A stretch of DNA of 64,000 bases from Geomonas anaerohicana (GCF_016458305.1 NZ_JAEMHL010000001.1:682001-746000); one strand, 5' to 3'; positions 1 to 8,548 are shown, counted from the stretch's first letter. Translations and numbers: made by a program. Notes: generated by a model not told the origin, from the sequence alone.

Positions 1-1683
1 GGTGACCAGGCCGTTGTCGCCGGTCAATACCTTCACCCGCACCCCTGCTTCCTGCAACAGCCCCAGCGCCTCGCTGGCCTGCGCCTTGGGCGGATCGAAG
101 AAGGCGATGAAACCCAAGAGGATCATCTGCGACTCGTCCTTCACCTCGAACTGGGTCTTTTCGCGCGGGAACTCGCGGTAGGCGATGGCGAGCACGCGGA
201 AGCCGTCGCGGTTGTGGCGCTCGACCTCCTCGAACAGGTTGTCACGGATCATGTCGAAGAGCGGGAACACCTCTTCGCCGATCTGGTAGTGGCTGCAGCA
301 CTCGTAGATCTCCTCCACCGCGCCCTTGCAGATGAGCACGTGGTCGTCCTCGAAGTCCACCACTACCGACATGCGGCGGCGCTGGAAGTCGAAGGGGAGT
401 TCGTCCACCAGGCGGCAGAGCTGCACGTTCATATCGGTGTGGTCGAGGATGGCGCGGTCGATCAGGTTCCTAAGCCCGGTCTGGTAGTGGCTGTTCAGGT
501 AGGCGTAGGTGAGCACGTCCTCGCTGGTGCGGCCGGTAAGGTCGACGTACTTCTCCAGGACGACCTTGTCCTGGGTCAGGGTGCCGGTCTTGTCGGTGCA
601 CAGGATGTCGATGGCGCCGAAGTTCTGGATCGAGGGGAGCCGCTTGATGATCACCTTCTTGGCTGCCATGGTGAGTGCGCCCTTGGCGAGGTTCACCGTC
701 ACGATCATCGGGAGCATCTCGGGGGTGAGGCCGACGGCGATGGAGAGGCCGAAGAGGAGGGCGTCGACCCAGTTCCCCTTGGTCATGCCCACGATCATGA
801 ACACGGCGGCGGTCATCACCAGCATGAAGCGGATCATGAGCCAGGTGAAGGAGCGGGTCCCCTTGTCGAAGCTCGTTTCCTCCGGCTTCTCGGCGAGCGA
901 GGCAGATATGGAGCCGAACAGGGTGCGCACGCCGGTGTTGACCACGACGGCGCGGGCCGAGCCGCTGTTGACGCTGGAGCCCAGGTAGCAGGCGTTGGGG
1001 AGTTCCCACGCGGAGAGGCCGGCCTCGTGCTCCTTGTCTACCAGCGCGCTCTTTTCCACCGGCATCGATTCGCCGGTGAGCGCCGACTGGCTGACGAAGA
1101 AGTCCTTGGCGGAGAGAAGCCGCACGTCGGCGGGGATAATGGAGCCCGCCATGAGGAGCACGATGTCGCCCGGCACCACATCCGAGATGCGGATCTCGGT
1201 CTCCTCGCCGTCCCGAAGCACCAGGGTGCGCGACTGCACCCTCTTGCCCAGCGCCTCGACCGCCTGTCCGGAGCGGCGGTCCAGTATGAAGGAGAGCCCG
1301 ACGCTCAGGATGATCATGGCGCCGACGATGGTGGCGGACTTGGTCTCGCCGACTATGCCGGAGATGATGGCGATCACCAGGAGCTGGATGACCAGCGGGC
1401 TCTTGCAGCGCTCCAGGAGGTCGGCCACGACGCCCAGGCGCTTGGCATGGGCCAGTTCGTTGGCACCGTACTCGTCGAGGCGCTTTTCGGCCTCTTCCGT
1501 GGTGAGCCCTTCCTTGGCCTTGGTGTCGAGTTCCTTAAGGGTGTCGCGCACCGACATCGAGCAGAGCTCGACCAGGCGGCGCTCGCTGGCACCCTGGGTG
1601 GCGGTTTTCTGCGCTGCTGCGCGCTGGGCGGGGGGCTGGTGCTTCGAGGAACGCCCGGTAGGTATATTGGAAATCATGAACAT
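1..1683 (-). CDS. mgtA: Mg2+-transporting P-type ATPase, 5' part only (runs off the window)
   Basis: Reading the minus strand from 1683 gives 561 codons with no stop before the window edge; full MgtA proteins are about 900 residues, so the C-terminal third is outside. The phosphorylation motif DKTGTLT (Asp about residue 364) and the family's membrane motif GLTPEMLPMIV upstream of it are both visible, as is the actuator-domain TGES motif. These identify a P3-type ATPase that imports Mg2+ across the inner membrane. ATG at 1683 sits 8 nt after AGGAG; an in-frame ATG at 1677 is an alternative. The gene lies downstream of an M-box riboswitch on the same strand, so Mg2+-controlled expression is expected. 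Confidence 0.93.
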   Translation of the reverse strand, partial: MFMISNIPTGRSSKHQPPAQRAAAQKTATQGASERRLVELCSMSVRDTLKELDTKAKEGLTTEEAEKRLDEYGANELAHAKRLGVVADLLERCKSPLVIQLLVIAIISGIVGETKSATIVGAMIILSVGLSFILDRRSGQAVEALGKRVQSRTLVLRDGEETEIRISDVVPGDIVLLMAGSIIPADVRLLSAKDFFVSQSALTGESMPVEKSALVDKEHEAGLSAWELPNACYLGSSVNSGSARAVVVNTGVRTLFGSISASLAEKPEETSFDKGTRSFTWLMIRFMLVMTAAVFMIVGMTKGNWVDALLFGLSIAVGLTPEMLPMIVTVNLAKGALTMAAKKVIIKRLPSIQNFGAIDILCTDKTGTLTQDKVVLEKYVDLTGRTSEDVLTYAYLNSHYQTGLRNLIDRAILDHTDMNVQLCRLVDELPFDFQRRRMSVVVDFEDDHVLICKGAVEEIYECCSHYQIGEEVFPLFDMIRDNLFEEVERHNRDGFRVLAIAYREFPREKTQFEVKDESQMILLGFIAFFDPPKAQASEALGLLQEAGVRVKVLTGDNGLVT

Positions 1684-2107
1684 CCTTCCTTCTCCTGTCA
1701 CTTCCGTGCTGCTGGGTGGCGCCTGAGTGCGGCGGACCACGGCCTTGCACCGGCACGCCGAGAGGGATGCCGGAAAACGGTCACGCGAAGACGCGACTGG
1801 GCGGAACGGGAACGCGCGGACCAATGACGACGCTGTTCGCACTCCGGCCTGCACGCGGCCGGGCAGACGAACTGCCGCCGATGCGTGAACCGATCGGTGA
1901 TTGCACTTATGAGGGAGTGGGTACGACAACTCCCCGCTGCTTCTTCATGTCCCGTTCTTGGGCGGAAAGCGGGTCAAAGCAGGCAGGGAAGGAGGAAGGC
2001 TTTGAAAGGAGGCTAGCGCCGCAGGAACGGGATGGGTAACGGATATTCGCTACTATGACTGTCCAATTTGTAGAACCACCACCTTTCTGGTTTGACGTGA
2101 AGGTACG
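1684..2107 (-). other. Long untranslated leader between the M-box terminator and mgtA
   Basis: About 420 nt separate the terminator hairpin from the mgtA start. Short ORFs exist on both strands (for example 1907-2119 minus, a GTG start inside the terminator stem), but none has a convincing ribosome binding site or protein-like composition. The stretch may hold further leader RNA structure or a second promoter; I could not identify either. Confidence 0.4.
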
Positions 2108-2134
2108 AAAAAAGGCCACGGGAGAACCCGGGCC
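2108..2134 (-). terminator. Intrinsic terminator at the end of the M-box leader
   Basis: On the minus strand a GGCCCGGG / CCCGTGGCC hairpin is followed directly by TTTTTT. It lies about 25 nt after the M-box and before mgtA, the position expected for an expression platform in which Mg2+-bound M-box lets the terminator form. Confidence 0.8.
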
Positions 2135-2158
2135 TGAACGTCTGCCTGAGATTCCCCT

Positions 2159-2310
2159 CTCGTAGGTTTTCGGCAGTGCACAACGTAGGTCGCGGGGACC
2201 AGCTACCTTAAGTAAAGCCTTAATCCGGCAATACCTGGTCTACCCATTGGCGTCTTTCGACGTTTCCGGGCAGTAGCCTGTGTTTGTGCAAACGCCTCAT
2301 CTTAACGAGG
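2159..2310 (-). promoter_or_regulatory. M-box (ykoK-type) Mg2+ riboswitch
   Basis: The minus strand carries the conserved M-box elements in order: CGTTAAGATGAGGC at the 5' end, then CTACTGCCCGG, then GTCGAAAGACGCCAATGGGT, a GGATTAAGGC...CTTAAGG segment and a 3' TGCACTGCCGA stretch. The ends CTCGTTAAG and CCTACGAG can pair as P1. Known M-boxes bind Mg2+ and switch off Mg2+ transporter genes; here it precedes an mgtA-type ATPase on the same strand, which supports the assignment independently. Confidence 0.92.
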
Positions 2311-2451
2311 AATTCGGTGCTGCTATGCGTATGTAGTCGGAGCCGGGCGGATTTGCAGCGCTACTGCCGCGGTCTGACCAAAAATTTGTAACAGGTTTGG
2401 CTGCGGGAGGCAAGCAAAAAAGGGGACAGGCTACTTTTGTAACCCGGCTTT

Positions 2452-2570
2452 CCTGGTTCCCAAACTCCAGCTTGGGAACCCCATATGGCGTATAGCTCCA
2501 GCTATGTATCCGAGGGAAGCTGGAGCTTCTGAAAGGCTTTGCGGTTCCCAAGGCGGACCTCGGGAACGAG
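2452..2570. repeat. Dispersed structured repeat, copy A
   Basis: About 120 bp, nearly identical to 60795-60915. It contains three inverted repeats: GGTTCCCAA...TTGGGAACC, a middle ATAGCT-CC-AGCTAT, and GTTCCCAAGG...CCTCGGGAAC. The middle hairpin differs from copy B by compensatory changes, suggesting that folding is maintained. Confidence 0.8.
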
Positions 2571-2631
2571 ATCAAGGGAAATACCAACACGGTCGCTAAT
2601 ACAACCAATTTGTTTCAGCTTCAGGACGGCG

Positions 2632-2663
2632 AAGGCCACCGTGGCGAACCGCGGTGGCCTTTG
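2632..2663 (-). terminator. GC-rich hairpin after the 2693 gene, possible terminator
   Basis: AGGCCACCG...CGGTGGCCT forms a long stem around a CGAA-containing loop, about 30 nt beyond the stop of the small minus-strand gene. The following T run is short, so termination is only probable. Confidence 0.5.
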
Positions 2664-2692
2664 TCTGCGGAAGAGTGGTGCCGGGGGAGCTA

Positions 2693-2965
2693 CTAGTGGC
2701 CGGGCTTGTTGAGGTCGTCCAGGATGTCGTTAGCCTCTTTCAGTTTTTCGTGGAGCTTTTTCAGTTCATCGGCGGTGTAGACCTTGCCACCCTTGTTGAT
2801 TTCTCCCTGCAGCTTGGCGATTTTCTGCTGGATGCTGTCTACCTCGTTTTTGCAGTTCTTCGAGATGAGCAGGCACTCGTCCTTGCCGCCCATGTCAGCG
2901 GCGTAGGTAGGTACGCTGCCCAGTGCCAGAAAACCTGCCATCACAACCAGAGCAATCCTTTTCAT
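2693..2965 (-). CDS. Small exported helical protein of unknown function
   Basis: 90 residues. Residues 1-22 form a signal peptide ending near TYAA, so the mature protein is about 68 residues in the periplasm. The mature part has two cysteines (in ECLLISKNC) and a heptad-like helical stretch from about 40 to 86, rich in Lys, Glu, Leu and Ile, that looks like a short coiled coil or helical hairpin. A strong AGGAGG lies 7 nt before the ATG. It stands alone between two hairpins. I do not recognise a family. Confidence 0.75.
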   Translation of the reverse strand: MKRIALVVMAGFLALGSVPTYAADMGGKDECLLISKNCKNEVDSIQQKIAKLQGEINKGGKVYTADELKKLHEKLKEANDILDDLNKPGH

Positions 2966-3028
2966 TGTGCGCCTCCTGTCTGAAGTGAGATTTCCGGAAT
3001 AGTCAGTAACAACTCCGCGGCCCGTGCA

Positions 3029-3057
3029 ATAGCCTGCCCGAAGGTCAGGCAGGCTAT
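3029..3057. terminator. Perfect 10-bp stem hairpin between minus-strand genes
   Basis: ATAGCCTGCC pairs with GGCAGGCTAT around a 9-nt loop. It lies between the end of the polyferredoxin fusion gene (3159) and the start of the small exported protein, so it probably ends or stabilises the upstream transcript. There is no clear T run. Confidence 0.45.
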
Positions 3058-3158
3058 GACTTGAAGCGTGGAGCTGATACTGGAATTATCTCACATTCTG
3101 AGTTTAGTGGATAGCTTTGAAGAGTGTCTGGATGACCGGCACCTGGGGGACTGGTGCG

Positions 3159-5741
3159 CTACAGGATCACCATGAAAACCGCCGCGGCGGCCAGGATGAG
3201 CAGGCGGTGCCCGATGAGCGCCCGGGAGGGGAGGCCGTCCTGGCGCTGCAGCTTGGCCAGGATCACCCAGGCGAAGAGGGCCGCGAGCAGCAGCAGCGGG
3301 TAGATGAGCAGGCGCAGCGTCCCCAGTTCCGGGGTGAGCGCAGCGGCGTCGAGCACGTTGTCGAGTCCGAGCGCATGGACCAGGAGCGGAACGATCTGCG
3401 CGCCACCCTCGACCAGCGCCCTAAAGAAGATCATGAACAGGCCGGCCACCGCCAGGGGGAGATAGGCGAGGCCGCTGGTGGTGAAGACCGCACGCCAGCC
3501 GGTGCCGCGCACCGAGGCGGAGGCGAGGCCGGCGAGCAGGGTGAAACCCGCCACGATGCCCAGGGCGAGCAGGTAGTCCTGCACGCTCCAGATGGTGCGC
3601 GAGAAGATCTCCACCTGGCGCCCGGCCACCAGCGGCGTCCCCTTGGCGGCGATGACCACGCCGACCAGGGTGGTGCTGAAAAGGGCCTCGCGGAAGCCGC
3701 GCCGGGCCCGGTTGAAGCCGCCCCAGGTCGGGTTTCTCAGGTCGAGCTGCATGGAGCGGTGCGGGCAGCTCCTGACGCAGTTCAGGCAGAGCACGCAGTG
3801 GTCGGAACTGTCGACGCCGGAGGGATGCAGCCCCATCGGGCACCCCTTTTCCTTGATGCAGTCGTCGACGCGGCAGCGGCTCAGACAGACGTTGTGGTTA
3901 CTGTGCATCTCCAGCGGCGAGATGCGCGACACCAGGCTCACGATGCGCCCCAGGGGGCACAGGAACTTGCACCATCCCCGGCGGCCGATGACCAGGTCGG
4001 CGCTCACCGTGGCACAGAGGATCCCCGAGAGGAGCATGCCGGTGGCGCCCGCGTAGCTGAACATGCCGGTCGCCTGCTCCAGAAGGAGGATCACCACCAG
4101 CGCGGCGAAGGAGAGTGACGGCCCCCAGCGGCGCAGCCAGGGGGCGGGGTCGCGCACCACGCGGCTGGAGACCCCCAGGTACTCGCCGATGGCCTCCATG
4201 GGGCAGAAGCTGCACCAGCCGCGGGCGAACAGGAAGGCGGTGAGCAAGAGCGCGGGCCAGCCGATGGTCCAGGCAACCAGGTTGGCCGCGTTGTGCTGGC
4301 GCGGCCCGAACAGCGTGTAGAGGGTGACGCCGAGAAAGAGCGGCACGGTGAGCCAGCGTAGAAGGCGCGGGAAGCGCGGGTTGCGCGCCAGGTTCTCCAC
4401 GGCCGGGAGGGTGAGCAGGTTGAAGCGGCCGTCGCCGAAGGGGTGCCCCTGCAGCGAGATGTGCTCGGGCTGGATCTCGTCGTCGTTGCAGACCACCACC
4501 GCGCGGGAGACGACCTGGTACAGCTCGCTCGCGTTCAGGGGCCAGTCGTGGTCCACCAGGCGGTTCAGGGCGTCCTGGGAGAGGCGGCGCACCTGTTTGT
4601 GGTGCTTGGCGTTCAGGGACTTCAGAAGGCTCCGGGCGATGACCGGGATGTCCTTCTTGCGCTCGCGCAGCGGCACGAGTTCCAGTGTCTCGCCGGAGAG
4701 CTTCTTGAAGAGCACCGCGTTGAACTTGCCGCTTTCCACCAGCGGCCGCAGCGGTTTGCCGCTGGTGGCGATGATACGTAACTGGGCGCTTCTGAGCTTG
4801 GTCTCGCCGCGGCGGGTGAAATGGCCGCTCTCCATGAACTCGACCAACTCCTCCTGAACGGCGGCGGAGAGGCAGTCGATGTTCCTCAAGATGATGTCGC
4901 CACCGGCGGCCAGCTCGATCATGCCGCGCCTGACCCGGCGCGCGTACATGGCCCCCTCAGGCGCATGGCCGAACAGTGCGGCCTCCTGGGCGAGTCCCAA
5001 GAGGAGCGAGTTCTGCTGCGCGGAGTCGCTGGCGGAGCATTCCTCGCCCATGACCGGGGGGGGGGAGGCGCAGTCGAGGAAGAGGACGGGGCGGTCCCCG
5101 GTGCTGTGGAAATGGATCAGGCGGGCGGCGAGGTCCTTCCAGGTCCCCGGCTCGCCGAGGATGAGGACGTGGCTCCTGGTCCCGGCCAGGTGCTGCAGGC
5201 GCTGGTTCAAGAGGCGGACCCACTGCGAGGTGCCGGGGAACTCGCCGAATTCGGGGAGGAGCTGCCAGCCGATGATGTTGGTGATCACCTCGCGGTGCTC
5301 GCTCTCCTCGCGCTGGTGCCGGTGCGCCCAGCTCCCCAGTTGCGCCGCCAGGATGCGGCTCAGGTTGGCGTAGAGCAGCGGCATGCTCTCCAGCAGCTCC
5401 TCGAAGTGCTCACGGGTGAGCCGTGCGGCCTGGACCTCGGTGATGGCGCGCACGTCGGCGGAACGTTTTTCGTCGGTCAGGATGGCGCGTTCGCCGATCA
5501 CGTTGCCTATGCCGAGCTCGGTGAGGTTGAGGATCTGCCCGGAGCGGTCCAGCAGTTCCACCCGGATCCTCCCGGAGAGGATCACGTAGAGTTCCTGCGC
5601 CGGTTCGCTCCGGGCGAGGATGACGTCACCCGCGGCGAAGTCGCGCAGTTCCAGGCGCTGCGCTATGCGCTGCAGGTCGTCCTGGTTGAGGCCGCTGAAA
5701 AGGCGTATGCCCGAAATGGTCTCGGAACTGATTGAAGCCAT
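3159..5741 (-). CDS. Fusion protein: cNMP-binding domain, degenerate sigma54-type AAA+ domain, membrane polyferredoxin
   Basis: 860 residues. Residues about 12-125 are a Crp-type cyclic-nucleotide-binding beta roll. Residues about 165-415 match the sigma54-activator AAA+ fold, but the Walker A reads GEPGTWKD (196-203), the GAFTGA loop is replaced by EGAMYA near 262, and the Walker B acidic pair is lost (GGDIILRNID). There is no C-terminal HTH. From about 460 the protein becomes membrane-spanning with NapH/NosR-type cysteine pairs (C510/C513, C591/C595) and ferredoxin-like clusters at 619-634 and 649-659 (CVLCLNCVRSCP), followed by further membrane segments. It looks like a signal-sensing electron-transfer protein rather than a transcription activator. 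Its partners are not evident from the neighbours. Confidence 0.85.
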   Translation of the reverse strand: MASISSETISGIRLFSGLNQDDLQRIAQRLELRDFAAGDVILARSEPAQELYVILSGRIRVELLDRSGQILNLTELGIGNVIGERAILTDEKRSADVRAITEVQAARLTREHFEELLESMPLLYANLSRILAAQLGSWAHRHQREESEHREVITNIIGWQLLPEFGEFPGTSQWVRLLNQRLQHLAGTRSHVLILGEPGTWKDLAARLIHFHSTGDRPVLFLDCASPPPVMGEECSASDSAQQNSLLLGLAQEAALFGHAPEGAMYARRVRRGMIELAAGGDIILRNIDCLSAAVQEELVEFMESGHFTRRGETKLRSAQLRIIATSGKPLRPLVESGKFNAVLFKKLSGETLELVPLRERKKDIPVIARSLLKSLNAKHHKQVRRLSQDALNRLVDHDWPLNASELYQVVSRAVVVCNDDEIQPEHISLQGHPFGDGRFNLLTLPAVENLARNPRFPRLLRWLTVPLFLGVTLYTLFGPRQHNAANLVAWTIGWPALLLTAFLFARGWCSFCPMEAIGEYLGVSSRVVRDPAPWLRRWGPSLSFAALVVILLLEQATGMFSYAGATGMLLSGILCATVSADLVIGRRGWCKFLCPLGRIVSLVSRISPLEMHSNHNVCLSRCRVDDCIKEKGCPMGLHPSGVDSSDHCVLCLNCVRSCPHRSMQLDLRNPTWGGFNRARRGFREALFSTTLVGVVIAAKGTPLVAGRQVEIFSRTIWSVQDYLLALGIVAGFTLLAGLASASVRGTGWRAVFTTSGLAYLPLAVAGLFMIFFRALVEGGAQIVPLLVHALGLDNVLDAAALTPELGTLRLLIYPLLLLAALFAWVILAKLQRQDGLPSRALIGHRLLILAAAAVFMVIL

Positions 5742-5845
5742 CGTTCTCCCGGCTTCGGCAGGAGGTTACCCGGTGCGGTGGAGTTGGGCCGGGGCAGGCT
5801 GCCGAAGAGGGTTACGATGGTAGCGTAAAAGGCGGGGCAGTGTCT

Positions 5846-5885
5846 AAAACGTATACCGCGCAAAGGGTTGCGGGCGCGTATACGT
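5846..5885 (-). terminator. Terminator after the 5904 gene
   Basis: On the minus strand CGTATACGCGC and GCGCGGTATACG form a stem followed by TTTTAG. It separates the small gene at 5904-6287 from the fusion gene starting at 5741. The two CGTATACG palindromes could alternatively be operator half sites. Confidence 0.6.
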
Positions 5886-5903
5886 CGACGGGCTTAGGCG
5901 GGA

Positions 5904-6287
5904 TCAGTGGCGCACGATGGAACGTGTGGTGCGGAGGGTTTCCATAGCCTTGTTGCGCTCGGCGGCAGCGAGTTGGCGCTGCAGCATGGCGAGGAAACGG
6001 AGCCGGCTCAGCACGACCAGGGCCAGCTTGCGGTTGTTGTCGGCTCGGGACTCGAGGTAGAACTCCTCCTGGGCCTCGCGCAGCAGCTGCAGGTCCAGGA
6101 TGAAGTGATAGTACTCGTCGTCTTCCTGGTAGCGCTCCAGGAGCTTCGTGTAGATAACCACTTGGGCCAGGGCCATGGTGGCGCGGGTTTCGTTGCCGGC
6201 TGCCTGCGCCTTCATGTGTTTCGATACCAGCTTGGGCCCGATGTGGTTCAGTATGTTCGCCAACATAACGGTGAGGTCGATGTCCAT
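5904..6287 (-). CDS. Conserved-looking small cytosolic helical protein, unknown function
   Basis: 127 residues, no signal peptide, no membrane segment and no cysteine. The sequence is almost entirely helical in character, with many Leu, Ala, Arg and Gln residues, a Tyr/Asp/Glu-rich centre (YQEDDEYYHF) and a basic C-terminus. GGAGG lies 7 nt upstream of the ATG, which supports translation. It ends before a terminator, so it is probably a separate transcript from the fusion gene. I recognise no family. Confidence 0.72.
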   Translation of the reverse strand: MDIDLTVMLANILNHIGPKLVSKHMKAQAAGNETRATMALAQVVIYTKLLERYQEDDEYYHFILDLQLLREAQEEFYLESRADNNRKLALVVLSRLRFLAMLQRQLAAAERNKAMETLRTTRSIVRH

Positions 6288-6361
6288 GCGGCACCTCCGT
6301 CTCGTGCGTCGAATTGGGAAAGGTTAATTTCCTGCATCGCGTTGTCAAGACGGTGCCCGCG

Positions 6362-7594
6362 TCACCAACTGCGGCGTAGCGCAGCCATAAGCCGCCGGGC
6401 CCCGTGCAGCGCGCCCAGCGGGCCCCGTTCCGAGCCGTAGGGGAGATCGCCCCCGACGGTGACCTTCCAGGTGTCGGTTAGGTTGTAGCCGACCTCCCCT
6501 TTCAGAAGACCGTCGCCGCGCTTGAGGCCGCAGTCCCAGACCAGCTTCCAGGCGCCCCACTCCTCGGTCTGGTTCCAGGCGACGATCAGGGCGGGGAGCA
6601 GGCCCCGGTCGAAGAGGAGTGTCGGATCGACCGGCGGGTCGATGGCGTTGCCGGCCAGGGTGACCAGGAGCGTCCCGTCCCCGAAGCCGCGCTCGACGCT
6701 CAATGTGCCGATCAGCGCGTCGCCCAGTTCCGGGTCGGCTGAGAAGAGGGCGGCCGCTTCGCCGCGCACGACGTAGGGGCCGGCCACCCGTGAGACCTCG
6801 ACGCCGACGCCGTGCTCGCGCGGGTAGCGCCGGCCCACCGAGATCACCGGGACCGGCCCGTTCTGCAGCGCCGGGTCGAGGGAGAACTCGAGGATGGGCG
6901 CCGGGCGCACCCCGCTTCTGGCCCAGACGCCGAGGTCCCAGTCGCCGTGGGTCGCCAAGAGGCGCAGGGCTGCGAAGCCTGGCAGCGGCGGGGCGTCGTC
7001 CTCCTCCTGGAACCTGGTCCCCTTCGGGAGGGCGCCCGAAGCGATGGGGGCGTTGCGGGTTCCCAAGGGAGGAAGGCGCCAAGGGGTGGTTACCGGCACA
7101 AGCACCGCCTGGTAACGCAGGTTTTCCTCCTGGCCGCTCAGGCGGACCGCCCACAGCGGCAGCTTCTCGTCGGCAAAGGGATCGGTCACGTCGCGGGGGA
7201 GGAACGCGTCCGCGGGGGAGTAGCCGTCGGTCTTGCCCCAGCCGAGCTGGAAGCGACCGAATTCCAGGTCGTGCGACGGGGCGAGCGGGACGCGCAGCCA
7301 CAGCTCCGGGACAGAGAGCGGCGGGCGGCGGAGCTTGCGGTCGGCCGGGTCGAAAACCAGCGGGCTCGTCTGCGGCCAGGTGAGCCATTCCGCGCGCAGG
7401 GAGGCGGTGAACTGGCTCTCGGCCAGGCGCTGCTCCCACTTGCTGTAGAGCGTGCCCCACCCGGCACCGTAGGGTTCGCCGGGGAAGCGCTCACCGTAGG
7501 CGAAGCCCTTCAGCTCCGCGTAGCCGGAGAACCCTTCGGCCAGCGCGGCGCAGGGAAGACATAGCAGCAAAAGGAGCAGGAGGAGCGTTCTCAA
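6362..7594 (-). CDS. Outer-membrane beta-barrel candidate (DUF1302-like)
   Basis: 410 residues starting at a TTG whose last bases overlap the TGA of the LolA-like gene (TTGA), indicating translational coupling. A Leu-rich signal peptide ends at about residue 19. The mature part is made of alternating polar and aromatic strands without helical membrane segments, and the protein ends in Trp, as outer-membrane barrels often do with an aromatic residue. The pattern resembles DUF1302-type proteins that accompany exporters and LolA-like or DUF1329 proteins. Being last in the ABC-transporter operon, it is inferred to be the outer-membrane exit or acceptor of that system. Confidence 0.7.
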   Translation of the reverse strand: MRTLLLLLLLLCLPCAALAEGFSGYAELKGFAYGERFPGEPYGAGWGTLYSKWEQRLAESQFTASLRAEWLTWPQTSPLVFDPADRKLRRPPLSVPELWLRVPLAPSHDLEFGRFQLGWGKTDGYSPADAFLPRDVTDPFADEKLPLWAVRLSGQEENLRYQAVLVPVTTPWRLPPLGTRNAPIASGALPKGTRFQEEDDAPPLPGFAALRLLATHGDWDLGVWARSGVRPAPILEFSLDPALQNGPVPVISVGRRYPREHGVGVEVSRVAGPYVVRGEAAALFSADPELGDALIGTLSVERGFGDGTLLVTLAGNAIDPPVDPTLLFDRGLLPALIVAWNQTEEWGAWKLVWDCGLKRGDGLLKGEVGYNLTDTWKVTVGGDLPYGSERGPLGALHGARRLMAALRRSW

Positions 7595-8397
7595 TCGCCC
7601 CCCTCGCGGGTGAGGTTCTGCAGCGTGAAGCGGCTGGCAGGCTGGGGGCGGTTGAAGGAAATCTGCTTCAGCGTCACCGTGGTGTGGCTTCCCTTCTTCA
7701 GGTCGGTCATCTCCATGCGCGCAGCGACGTAGTGCCCCTCGACGTTCTTGATGTCCGAGAGCACCAGGCGCTTGGCCGGCTCCTTGTCACCCTTCCTGAT
7801 CAGGTCCTCGCGCACCAGGTAGAGGATGTCCTTTCTGAGGTAGAGGATCAGCTTCTGGTAGATGGACTTGCTTCCCTTTTCAAGCGGGATGGCGCTGATG
7901 ACCCAGCAGGGCTGGCCGTCCAGCGTCTCCTCCCCCTGCAGCGCGACCTTGTACTTCTCGTGGTCGAACTCCTCCATGTCCTCGTAGTTGAAGTCGGTCC
8001 CCACGAAGGAGGCGTCGCGGTCCTGCGGGGCGATGCGCCGCTCCCGTTTCATGGAGGGGAGGTAGAGCCACTGGTCCGGGTTGTCCGAGCCCGGTCGCGG
8101 CAGGGAGAGAAAGCCGACGCCCTTCACTTCCGGTGGATCGGTGAAGCGGATCAGGTTCTTCGAGTCGCCCGCGTACCCCTGGCGGTAGCTGTTCCACCCC
8201 TTTTTGCGGACTTTCCCCTCCTTGTTCACCACGGTGAGGTCGCCCGAGTACTGCTGGGTCTTGGTGCGGTGCCGGCTCTCAGATTCCTTCAGGAGCGCGC
8301 GGGCATCCGGCGCGGCTAGGGCCGGGGCGGTACAAAGCGGCAGGAGAAGGGCGGCTGCGAGCAACAAAAGAAGCGATTTGAAACCTTTGCGGGTCAT
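7591..8397 (-). CDS. LolA-like outer-membrane lipoprotein-sorting protein
   Basis: 268 residues from ATG 8397, chosen because AGGAGG lies 9 nt upstream and the protein then begins with a classic signal peptide cleaved near ALAA; a longer reading starting at 8484 would translate a palindromic repeat. The mature part has the LolA/LppX-like half-barrel pattern found in proteins annotated as outer membrane lipoprotein-sorting protein (for example the region VGFLSLPRPGSDNPDQWLY and the stretch CWVISAIPL). It should act in the periplasm as a carrier of a lipid or lipoprotein between the ABC transporter encoded upstream and the barrel encoded downstream. Confidence 0.8.
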   Translation of the reverse strand: MTRKGFKSLLLLLAAALLLPLCTAPALAAPDARALLKESESRHRTKTQQYSGDLTVVNKEGKVRKKGWNSYRQGYAGDSKNLIRFTDPPEVKGVGFLSLPRPGSDNPDQWLYLPSMKRERRIAPQDRDASFVGTDFNYEDMEEFDHEKYKVALQGEETLDGQPCWVISAIPLEKGSKSIYQKLILYLRKDILYLVREDLIRKGDKEPAKRLVLSDIKNVEGHYVAARMEMTDLKKGSHTTVTLKQISFNRPQPASRFTLQNLTREGGD

Positions 8398-8444
8398 GGT
8401 GCAAAACCTCCTGTTTGGATGAAACTTTCGTGCGGTATCCACTA

Positions 8445-8530
8445 GCTCCTCCCCCCGGAGGGGGGAGGCTGGGAGGGGGGACACAGCGCGACTTTCCCCT
8501 CCCCGTCCCTCCCCCTCCGGGGGAGGGGGC
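8445..8530. repeat. GC-rich double-palindrome repeat, copy 1
   Basis: Begins GCTCCTCCCCCCGGAGGGGG and ends in CCCTCCCCCTCCGGGGGAGG. Both ends are palindromic and the two halves can pair with each other. It lies between the permease and the LolA-like gene. Copies 2 and 3 are at 11827-11919 (same orientation) and 42325-42414 (inverted). Confidence 0.85.
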
Positions 8531-8548
8531 CCTGTGGGACGACGTACT

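Noticed and set aside
214-1827. 537-codon plus-strand open frame
   Set aside because: It is antisense to the mgtA frame; its Val/His/Gly/Asp-rich composition is the usual product of reading a GC-rich gene backwards.
1907-2119. 70-codon minus-strand frame in the mgtA leader
   Set aside because: Starts with GTG inside the terminator stem and has no ribosome binding site.
2297-2608. 103-codon minus-strand frame
   Set aside because: Covers the dispersed repeat and the 5' end of the M-box; no ribosome binding site and no protein-like pattern.
3117-4118. 333-codon plus-strand frame
   Set aside because: Antisense to the polyferredoxin fusion; Gln/Glu/His/Gly-rich shadow composition.
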